64,000 bases of DNA from Hymenobacter taeanensis (GTDB lineage Bacteria > Bacteroidota > Bacteroidia > Cytophagales > Hymenobacteraceae), in assembly GCF_013137895.1 (NCBI RefSeq), contig NZ_CP053538.1:4805001-4869000 (forward strand), given 5' to 3'. Of the stretch, positions 26,721 through 34,830 are shown in pieces. The translations under genes were made by a program, and so were the position numbers. The notes under the pieces are model-generated. The model worked only from the letters and a program-made list of their open reading frames with translations. It was not told the DNA's origin and did no database searches. Position 1 is the stretch's first letter. The number at the start of each line of letters is the position of its first letter.

Positions 26721-29700
26721 TTACTTAGCTACTACTATGCGCTGGTTAAGAACTTCCGCTTCAGTAGTCAAACGCAAGATGTAGGTACCCGTGGGCAAGC
26801 TAGCGGCCTTCAGGAGAGCCTGGCGGCTTGCACCTGCTTCCATTCTACCAGTATAGAGCTGCTGCAAACGACGGCCCTGCATATCGAAGATTTCTACCGT
26901 TGCAGTGCCGGCTGTTGCCAGAGTAAACTCCACTACACTCTCATACGTGACAGGCATTGGGAAAGCCACGAGCTCCGTTTTGACAGCGCCCATACTCACC
27001 TTCTGCTCTGGCATGCCAGATAAGGTAGCATTAGATGAGCCGTTGGCTGTGAGGCTGGCACCCGGGATGAAAGGCGACAAGTAACGTCCGGGAATCGGGC
27101 CTTCCATGGCACCGCTGGGCAGTTGCCATGCCACTGATACGTAGTCGTCGCCAACCTGCTCTTTGTGCAGTGCCTCAACGTAGTAACGACGGCCGGCTAC
27201 GAGGGCTACTGGGGCCGACTGCTGCGAAGCATACCTGTTCCATACTCGCCAGCCCGTGGCACCGTTTGCGTAGGCAATGCGCTTTTTCTTGGCTGGATCA
27301 TCGTCGGAGCTGATATACAGCTCGCTGGCTTCATCACCAGCAATCCAGAAGATATAGTTGCCCGTTTGTGGAGCGCAGATATACCCCCGAATACGAGCAC
27401 CATAGTTGTTGCCAACTTTCCGGTCGCTCTCAAATATAGTGAGTTGGCTGGTGCTGGTAGGCACGTTCTGCAGCGGAATGGTACTGATGTTTTTGCCCCC
27501 TACGCTATTCCACTGCTCCCGCAAAATAGTACCCGTAGCCGAACAAACTATCGGCGCTGGAGCTGGGGTAGGTGTTGGGGTGGGCGTAGGAGTCGGTGTT
27601 GGCGTTGGAACCGGAGTGGGTGTTGGAGTGGGCGTGGTAGGGGTTGGCGCAGTGGTAGTGCCCGAGGCCACTACAAACAGCGGCGTCTCTGTTACCTGCA
27701 AGGTCAGCTGCCCATTTTGCAACGTTACTCGCTGCGGCGTCATGGATTGCGCACCGCTGGTTGGGCGGTACACATCGGCGTACGTAGCAGCGCCTAGGTT
27801 CAACACGTATTGAGCCGTGCGGCCTTTCTCATCCGGTACCACCAGCGCATAGGCTGAAGCTCCATTCAGCTCGTAACGGTCTACAATGGGGTCAGCATTC
27901 AGCGTCTCTTTAAAGGTATACTCCCCCAGCAATTGGTTGGCTTGGTTGAGAAACTGAGTAGCCAGGCGGGGAGTACGGTCGGCGTTGGTCAGGCCCATAG
28001 TAGCAAACTGCTGCGAGTTACCTGGGTTGTCGTCGTAGAGCTGGTAGAAGAAGTTGCGCTCAATACCCAAGCGGGCGTACATAAGCGAAGTCCGTAGCGT
28101 CCAGTCGGCTTGCGTTTCCACAATAGAGCGGTTGCCGATGGCAATTGCTTTGAGGGGGCTACCCTGATTGGTATCAAAGCCAGTCTCCGTGACCCACACA
28201 GGCATGCTGCCGGCATAGTCGCGGGCCATTTGCATGAAGCTTTGCCCAATTATTGCGGCACCCGAAATTTCAGGAGCCTGACCGCGGGTAGAAGTACCCG
28301 TTTGAGAGCAGTTATCGTTGTTGGAATATACGTGGTAGTTAATCACGTCCCAGCAGAGGTTCACGCTACCATCGGCCTTGTAGCCCCGGTTTTGCTTACA
28401 CCACTCAATCATCCCTTTCACATAGTTAGGGTCTGGAGCGGCTAGGCCTGCCATCACCACCTGCATGTTGGGGTCAGCATTCTTTACACCTACGCCGGGG
28501 CCCATCGTGTTTTTGTGGCCATCGTAGTAAGCTGAAAGGTTAGCAGCATATTGAGCTGGGTTCTGATTAGCCTTAGCTCCTTTCCACCACTTGTCGCGCT
28601 CATTATCGCACTCCATGTACTGAATCAGGTTAAGGCCAATTTTCACTTGGTTCACACCATCACCCGTCCAGCGGGGCGTGCTGTTTACGCTAAGCAGGCT
28701 AGGGTTTACGTTACGGTTGCTGCCGTAGCGGGCTGCAAACTGAAAGGCCAGCTTGGCCTGCTCAATATATGAGCTTGGCTTACCGAAATCATTGCCATAG
28801 CGCACCGGCACGTTTTCGCTGTCGCGTTCAGTAGAAGGCCAAGAAGCGAGCATCCAGGTAGGAACCGTTTTGATGCAAGCCAGTACTTCTACTCCTTCTG
28901 CTTTCAGGCGAGTGTACATTTCATCATAGCCCCACCCGCCGTTGTAGCTTGGGCTGAAGGTGTAGCTGCCTTCCTTGGCTTCCAGCCGCTCCCAGTCGAG
29001 ATAATGACGGATACCATTGAATTTCTTCACGGCCGGCAGACGCGTAGCATCTACTTCCCAAGGGCGGTTAGGATCTTCTAAGTCCCATTCAAAGGCATTT
29101 ACCCCAAATTGTTGCTTCAGCTTCCGCTCCCGAGCAATACCATTGGTTTGAGTAGGTACTGGGGCAATAACAGGAACGGGCTGCACCGTAATAGGCTGCA
29201 CTACATTCGTAGCGGTCGTGAAGTAGCCATTAGCTGCCTGTGAGGCCGTGATGGAAGCGGCACCAACACCTACCGCCGTTGCCATCCATTTACCTGTGCT
29301 GTTTGACACAGATACTACTCCCGGGTTAGAGGAGGCAAACACGATGGGGGCCCCCGTGTTATTGCTGGTTGCGGTTAGTTCAAAAGGAGCAACCCCAATT
29401 GTTTTAGTACCTAAAACCCCAAAATTGATTACCGACTGAACCAGCGTAGGAGCAATAGTAGTTGGGGCCGCTAATGAGCCAGTGGCCTGCCCATATACCT
29501 GAACCTTCTGCGGAATGTTGTTGCCGATCTTGTGTACGATGATAGCATCGGCCGGAACGGCAGGGCTAACCGGCATCGTCACCCATTCCAGATATTTTTC
29601 ACCGGTAAATTTCCCTAATAGCACTTTCTGTGTACCGTAAAGGGCATAAATAGAGGCCGGATTATCCGTAAAAACGCCCTGATAATCATAAAGGCGGATT

Positions 29701-29955
29701 TGCGTAACGTTTGTTTGCCGATCTAACTTAAGCGTAACATCAATGTACTGCGAGTTAATTGGCATCCATACTTCCGAGACTAAGCTACTCAAGTCATCGT
29801 TTAACCAAGGCGAGTAATCCTGACCGGTGAAAACACTGGGAGCAATTGAAGTAATAGCAACTCGGGAGGCTGTTTGCTGACCATTAGTAGTAACAGCCCA
29901 GAAAAAAACTTACCAGGTAGGCAAGCAGTGAAATTCGCTTAAACGGGTTTGCCAT
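26721..29955 (-). CDS. Secreted glycoside hydrolase with PA14 and T9SS domains, frameshifted in the signal peptide
   Basis: About 1077 residues once a frameshift is bridged. The uninterrupted frame runs to about 29905 without an ATG near its start. Removing one base from the A7 run at 29902-29908 joins it to MANPFKRISLLAYLVSFF, a clean signal peptide starting at 29955. After an N-terminal module binding-like region, residues about 260-700 form a clan A TIM barrel (acid/base in MECDNERDKWW, nucleophile in VWVTETGFD). A Thr-Pro repeat linker follows, then a PA14 domain (YGARIRGYICAPQTGNYIFW) and a type A sorting domain. It should cut a plant or microbial polysaccharide outside the cell. The break could be real, a phase-variable tract or a sequencing error. 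Confidence 0.82.
27544..27660 (-). repeat. Thr-Pro linker minisatellite
   Basis: Tandem six-base units (on the plus strand GTTGGN, GTAGGN and GTGGGN variants) encode about twenty Thr-Pro or Val-Pro pairs between the glycosidase and PA14 domains. Slippage could change linker length. Confidence 0.8.
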
Positions 29956-31212
29956 TAGTGAATGGTTAGGTGTTGGGGCACGAAAGCGCTGCAGCTCCAG
30001 CTAGTGGGGTTGCGAATCACTGATTCGAGCGTAGGTTGTTTGAATTGCGTGGTTTGAGCTGCTACCCTAAAAGTGCAATTGCGTAGCTATAGGCCACGTG
30101 TAGCAGTACTTGTAGCGCATACACGGCTCAACAGCGTATGAGAACAGTTCTCCTTGCGTCTTTTAGAGCAAATAACTGGTATTCAGGCAGCTTTTGGTTG
30201 TCAGGCTGTTTCCGAGCTTGGCTCGGGCTTCTTTCTCTCTCCCTCCCTTTTGATCTGCCTCTACCGAGGCGATAAATGCCCTAATGCGCACTTAGGTCAT
30301 TTATCTTGAAGCGCAGTACTCTGATTTTGAGCAAGTAACCTACTTAAGCCAATAAGAAAGTATGGCAGTGGTTTATCACTCAGTAAGCTTGGCTACATAG
30401 TGACCATTTGCACTATTTCACCTTATCTCAACTGAACCAGACAAGCCAAATATTGAACTATTAATATCGGCCAGCCTCTGCACAAAGATATATAAAAGTA
30501 CTAACGCAAGAACAGGGCAATTAAAAATTATTACAAATAGCCATATAATAACCCTTTATAAGCTCGTATAAGCTGGTTTTACCGTAATAATATGTTCATA
30601 TGGCCACACTGGCACTCTTGTTAAATATAATTTTTACAACAATTCATATACTTATTAATTTTCTATGATATTGAATTTCCAATATAGCACAGTTAATACA
30701 TGTTTGCAGCAAATGAGAACTCCGGTATAATCTTAAAAACTAGCTTACCTGCTTATAATGCGCTTTTAATAACCATGTTAGAATATTTATAATTATCGTG
30801 CATTTAATGACCAACTGCGATTAATAATGTAATTAGCTTATGTTCAGACAACTATAATATAAGTAGATACATTAATCACATTTGGGTCGCAAACCAGTGT
30901 TTTAAGTGGATTACCGTGATATGCATAACATTCAATTAGGTTATGCTAATGCACTGAATATAGTATGCTTGCAGTGTATCTAGTTACCTTCTTAAATTCT
31001 AACTTAAGTACGCCTAATTATACCTAACCTCTCCAACTCATTTGCAAGTCTTGAGCTGTAAGGTTTTATAATCCAACGGAGAAACTGAGGTAAGTGCTTG
31101 CCGCTAAGGTGGCCCAGCTGAGCTGTCTGCCTATTCCTATAAAGCTGAAGGCCACAGCATGGGCAGTGGCCTTCGGGAGAAAAGAGAATACGTAAAGTGG
31201 TATTATTTAGAG
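29956..31212. other. 1.26 kb AT-rich region without genes
   Basis: The largest gap in the window. The first about 450 bases resemble ordinary intergenic DNA; from about 30420 to 31080 the sequence becomes strongly AT-rich. No reading frame with coding character, no tRNA and no clear repeats or mobile-element ends were found. A promoter for the glycosidase gene at its left edge and the hairpin at 31147 are the only expected elements. Confidence 0.6.
31147..31174 (-). terminator. Hairpin after the dehydrogenase gene
   Basis: GAAGGCCAC pairs with GTGGCCTTC around a ten-base loop, about 40 bases past the stop codon of the gene at 31213. Confidence 0.6.
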
Positions 31213-32031
31213 CTATCCGTTGGAGGCAAACCCAGGATACAGTGTCATTCCTCCATCAGCAAACAACGTAGTTCCTGTTACATAGTCTGATTCATCGGAA
31301 GCGAGCCATACGGCTACTTTACCAATGTCTGCTGGCTCACCAATGCGCCCGTAGGGAATTAGGGTAAGTAATTTTTCAGCGGCTTCAGGCGTCTCCCAGG
31401 CTTCATTGTTGATAGGCGTTTTGATAGCGCCAGGCCCAATGCTGTTGACCCGTATTTTATGTGGAGCTAGCTCTTGCGCTATACTTTTCATAAGTAGCAT
31501 AATGCCTCCCTTACTGGTGGCATAGTTCACGTGACCAGCCCAGGGAATGACTTCATGTACTGAGCTCATGCAAATAATCTTGCCGGTAGCAGTTGAAACT
31601 TCTGGCTGAGGCCCTCGCCGGATGAACTCCCGTGCTGCTTCCCGCGCGCACAAGAACTGCCCAGTAAGGTTTACGGCTAGCACTTTATTCCACTGCTCGA
31701 GCGTCATGTCTAGGAAGGAAGCATCTTCCTGAATACCGGAGTTGTTCACCAAAATGTGCAGAGTTCCAAATTGCTCTCTGATTTGCTGAAACATGCTTAG
31801 CACGTCCTCTTCGTGGCTTACGTCGCACTCAATGGCAAGGGCCTTCCCTCCTGCCTTCTCAATTTGCTCCACCACCTCTTTGGCCCCATCTGGGCTGTGG
31901 GCATAATTTACTATTACAGTAGCTCCTTCAGCAGCCAAGGCCAAGCATACGCCCGCCCCAATACCAGAGCTACCGCCCGTAACAAGAGCAATTTGATTAC
32001 GCAACCGTTGATTAGATGCAAGAGTAGTCAT
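31213..32031 (-). CDS. Short-chain dehydrogenase, glucose 1-dehydrogenase-like
   Basis: A 272-residue SDR oxidoreductase. The cofactor motif TGGSSGIGAGV lies near residue 16, the NNSG motif near 95, the catalytic Ser in MSSVHEV, and YATSK supplies the Tyr and Lys. The C-terminal VTGTTLFADGGMTLYPGF is typical of glucose 1-dehydrogenase-like members, which oxidise sugars with NAD(P). The frame stays open for 35 codons upstream, but that part has no family resemblance; MTTLASNQRL is chosen as start. The gene stands alone; the real substrate is unknown. Confidence 0.9.
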   Translation of the reverse strand: MTTLASNQRLRNQIALVTGGSSGIGAGVCLALAAEGATVIVNYAHSPDGAKEVVEQIEKAGGKALAIECDVSHEEDVLSMFQQIREQFGTLHILVNNSGIQEDASFLDMTLEQWNKVLAVNLTGQFLCAREAAREFIRRGPQPEVSTATGKIICMSSVHEVIPWAGHVNYATSKGGIMLLMKSIAQELAPHKIRVNSIGPGAIKTPINNEAWETPEAAEKLLTLIPYGRIGEPADIGKVAVWLASDESDYVTGTTLFADGGMTLYPGFASNG

Positions 32032-32303
32032 TGTTCGCAGAAACATTAAGGCTAAGTCCTTAGACTGCGTGCGGCAACTCTTGGTTACAAGAAAATACCA
32101 ACTGCCTTGGTTGCTGCATGACAACTCAACCGCCATACGTGCATCTTCCCCCCTTCTGCCGCAGCAGGCCAGTACTACCGTTTCTCCTATGTATGCTGCT
32201 TACTCCTTCCAGTATATTAAGATGCTAGCTGCAGGTTTGCTTTGCGGGCAATAGCAAGCCCATAAATGCCTCTGGCATTCTGTGGAGCCCGATGTTGAGC
32301 CAT

Positions 32304-32333
32304 AAAAAAAGCCCCTGACGCGTGTCAGGGGCT
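32304..32333 (-). terminator. Terminator of tRNA-Lys copy 1
   Basis: AGCCCCTGAC and GTCAGGGGCT pair around GCGT; on the minus strand a run of seven T follows. It lies just behind the tRNA. Confidence 0.85.
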
Positions 32334-32341
32334 TTCTTGAG

Positions 32342-32414
32342 TGATCCCGCTGGGATTCGAACCCAGGACCCATACATTAAAAGTGTATTGCTCTACCAGC
32401 TGAGCTACAGAATC
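32342..32414 (-). tRNA. tRNA-Lys (anticodon TTT), copy 1
   Basis: 73 bases folding into a complete cloverleaf: acceptor stem GATTCTG/CGGGATC (with G-U pairs), D arm GCTC/GAGC, anticodon loop CTTTTAA between ATACA and TGTAT, and T arm CTGGG-TTCGAAT-CCCAG. The CCA end is not encoded. It is identical to the copy at 32863. Confidence 0.95.
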
Positions 32415-32824
32415 GTTTCCCTTTTCGGTGTTGCTCTCCGTGGAAGGGATGGCAAAAGTAGAAGGTCAAGTTCGTTTGTGCAAGTACTCGATTATATTTC
32501 CTGCCTGAAGTTACGCTTCAGGTTGATCTTTTGGCCAGATAAAAACCTCACAAACAGAAGCTACGGGTGCCCGAAAAAAAAATGAAAATATTTATCTCAA
32601 CAAGAGTCTTGGCCAGGTATTAGGCGTGTTTCAGGGTGATTAGGCTAACTGAAGGACTTGCTCCAAGCCCCATCTTCTATTGACTTGCGCTTACCAGTAG
32701 ATAGTCAGTTGATGGATGGTTGTACTCTCTGTTGTGGTGTCGACTAGTTAGCAGGAGAAACGCATGCACTGGGTGTTCAGAGGCCGCTTTCTATTTTAGC
32801 GTAATGCTTTACAGTTTTGAGCAT
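32415..32824. other. Spacer between the tRNA-Lys copies
   Basis: About 410 bases with no gene. It contains the promoter region of copy 1. One apparent reading frame here is antisense to the tRNA and is not real. Confidence 0.5.
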
Positions 32825-32854
32825 AAAAAAAGCCCCTGACGCGTGTCAGGGGCT
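32825..32854 (-). terminator. Terminator of tRNA-Lys copy 2
   Basis: The same AGCCCCTGAC hairpin and T run as for copy 1. Confidence 0.85.
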
Positions 32855-32862
32855 TTCTTGAG

Positions 32863-32935
32863 TGATCCCGCTGGGATTCGAACCCAGGACCCATACATTA
32901 AAAGTGTATTGCTCTACCAGCTGAGCTACAGAATC
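32863..32935 (-). tRNA. tRNA-Lys (anticodon TTT), copy 2
   Basis: Identical in all 73 bases to the copy at 32342, and so is the terminator behind it. The copies lie 521 bases apart with unrelated DNA between, so a segment of about 120 bases has been duplicated. Confidence 0.95.
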
Positions 32936-33013
32936 GTTTTCTTTGCAATTGGCGAACGTTTTTCGCTGATTGTGGCACAAAAGTAGTGGGCTACTTTATA
33001 TACTCCAAACGTT

Positions 33014-33742
33014 TTGCAAAAAACCCGCGCTATTTTTTTCTGCATTTTTATCACACTTTGGACCTTGTGTTGTCAATCTATTCAGGCACAATCGGTTACT
33101 CCAGCGTTAAAAAAAGCAGATTCTTTGTTTGAAGCGGGGCAAGCTGGCCCTGCTTTTCAACAATACCGGCTAGTAAGGGAGCAACAGGAGCAACAATCGG
33201 CGCGGCAGCTGCTTCGGATGGCGTACGTGCAGGAGGGCCTGGGCCACTATCCGGCAGCGCTCTACTACCTCAGTGTTGCTCAAAACTGGTACCCACGGCA
33301 GGCCACCTGGCGCAAAATGGTTGCCTTGGCTCAAGCTAATCGCTTAACTGGCTACCCTGATACATGGCGTCAAAATTTAGCCATCACATTTCAGCGCTAT
33401 TACAACCGGCTGTTGCAGGCTTTATTAGTGGTAGCAGTGATAGCAGGCACACTGTTGCTCGTACGCCGACGCACGGCTGGCAAGGTGTGGTGGGGCCTAT
33501 ACGCCCTATATCTGGTAGGAATTGGTATTTTCCTGAACTTGCTCGCTCCTGCCCGAATAGGCCTAGTGGCTCGGCCGCATGCGGCGCTCATGGCGGGACC
33601 CTCAGCTGGAGCAGCCTGGCTGACCACCGCCGCCGCTGGCGACCGATTTGAGGTACAAGGCCAGCAAGACATCTGGTACCGGGTGAAATGGCAAGGTCAG
33701 GATGCGTACATCAGGCGGCCCGATTTACTGCTGGTGCAATAA
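33014..33742 (+). CDS. TPR and SH3 domain membrane protein, BatE-like
   Basis: A 242-residue protein with a signal peptide (residues 1-25, ending IQAQS), TPR-like helices at about 30-110 (ALKKADSLFEAGQAGPAFQQY, AALYYLSVAQNWYP), two membrane segments near 133-175 and a C-terminal SH3-like domain (ALMAGPSAGAAWLTTAAAGDRFEV, WYRVKWQGQDAYIRR). This layout is that of BatE in the Bacteroidota aerotolerance operon, but no other Bat genes are nearby, so it is an orphan homologue. Translation must start at TTG, as no ATG lies in a fitting place; this lowers certainty about the exact start. Confidence 0.75.
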   Translation: MQKTRAIFFCIFITLWTLCCQSIQAQSVTPALKKADSLFEAGQAGPAFQQYRLVREQQEQQSARQLLRMAYVQEGLGHYPAALYYLSVAQNWYPRQATWRKMVALAQANRLTGYPDTWRQNLAITFQRYYNRLLQALLVVAVIAGTLLLVRRRTAGKVWWGLYALYLVGIGIFLNLLAPARIGLVARPHAALMAGPSAGAAWLTTAAAGDRFEVQGQQDIWYRVKWQGQDAYIRRPDLLLVQ

Positions 33743-33802
33743 CCCGGTAAGCAAAATCCCCCGCAGAAGCCAAGGCCTCTGCGGGGGATTTTGCTTACCG
33801 GG
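33743..33802. terminator. Long bidirectional terminator
   Basis: A perfect stem of 25 base pairs (CCCGGTAAGCAAAATCCCCC and onward) with a ten-base loop. It begins directly after the stop codon of the SH3 protein and serves the convergent dehydrogenase gene as well. Confidence 0.9.
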
Positions 33803-33809
33803 AGGAACT

Positions 33810-34616
33810 CTACACATTGAAGTCGGGCTCCTCTTTACGAAAGTGGTTTAGCACCAGCTTATCGGTAAGGCCCGGCAGCCACTTGTTTAAGAATACCGTG
33901 AGCTTGCCCTGCCCGGTTAGCACCAAGTCGCGGCGGCGGTGACGTACGGCCTCCACCAAATGAGCGGCTACCTCCTCGCTACTCATCATTTTCTGCTCAT
34001 TGCGCGGAGACTCACCCTGCTGAGAGCCATCAGCAGCCAGGGCCGTGTTTCGAATATTTGAAGCCGTAAACCCAGGGCAGGCCAGGAGCACGTGCACGCC
34101 TTGTGGCAGCAACTCAGTACGGAGCGCTTCCAGAAAGCCATGCATGGCAAACTTAGAAGCAGAGTATCCGGTGCGCCCGGGTAGCCCGCGATACCCGGCA
34201 ATGCTGCTAATGCCCACAATAGAACCCTTGGCTTTTGTAATGTGCGGCAAAGCGAACTTGGTGGTGTAAACCGTACCAAAAAAGTTTGTTTGCATCAGGC
34301 GCTCAATTACTGCCAGATCAGCATCACGAAACAGAGCCCGCATACTAATGCCGGCGTTATTTATCAGTACATCAAGGCGGCCAAATGCGGCCACTGCCTC
34401 CTCTACTGCCCGCTGGGCTTCGGCCTGCACGCCAACATCGGCGCGCACAGTGTGGTGGCTAATGTTGAGGCGCGCCAGTTCCTGAGCGGTTTCCTGCAAA
34501 CGAAGCTCGTTGCGGCCGGTAACTACCACGTGAGCTCCGGCCTGACCGAAAGCAAGGGCCGTAGCCCGGCCAATTCCGGAAGTACCGCCCGTAATGAGTA
34601 CTACTTTATCTTTCAT
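33810..34616 (-). CDS. Short-chain dehydrogenase/reductase
   Basis: A 268-residue SDR oxidoreductase with TGGTSGIGRATA at the N-terminus, NNAGIS near residue 89, catalytic Ser in ISSIAGY and YSASK. The C-terminal part, with VHVLLACPGF and the tail LTGQGKLTVFLNKWLPGLTD, resembles the DHRS7/YqjQ-like classical SDR branch acting on lipids or small ketones. There is no signal peptide. It is transcribed alone, with the divergent GEVED/PKD gene upstream. Substrate unknown. Confidence 0.9.
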   Translation of the reverse strand: MKDKVVLITGGTSGIGRATALAFGQAGAHVVVTGRNELRLQETAQELARLNISHHTVRADVGVQAEAQRAVEEAVAAFGRLDVLINNAGISMRALFRDADLAVIERLMQTNFFGTVYTTKFALPHITKAKGSIVGISSIAGYRGLPGRTGYSASKFAMHGFLEALRTELLPQGVHVLLACPGFTASNIRNTALAADGSQQGESPRNEQKMMSSEEVAAHLVEAVRHRRRDLVLTGQGKLTVFLNKWLPGLTDKLVLNHFRKEEPDFNV

Positions 34617-34830
34617 GAGGGGAAGGTTGGTGACTAACTCATCGGCCTGAGAGGGCGCAAAACTACGGTAAATATCCGCAGTGTATTGGGGGAAGTAGCC
34701 ACTCCATCCATTCTTTTACCCGTGGAAAAGAACTGCTCTGCACCTTGAATTAACATGCAAGAAAACTGTATTTTGCACGTGCTTGCTCACCGCCTTCAGC
34801 GCTTCTATTTCGCACCTCTACTGTCCTTCT

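Noticed and set aside
27544..27660. Possible CRISPR or regulatory repeat array
   Set aside because: The units are only six bases, have no spacers and encode a Thr-Pro linker in frame with the protein.
29956..31212. Possible replication origin in the AT-rich gap
   Set aside because: No cluster of DnaA-box-like sequences was seen and no dnaA, dnaN or gyrase genes lie nearby.
32322..32585. An 87-codon plus-strand frame covering the tRNA-Lys region
   Set aside because: Its first part is simply the antisense translation of the terminator and tRNA, a common artefact in annotation; nothing else supports it.
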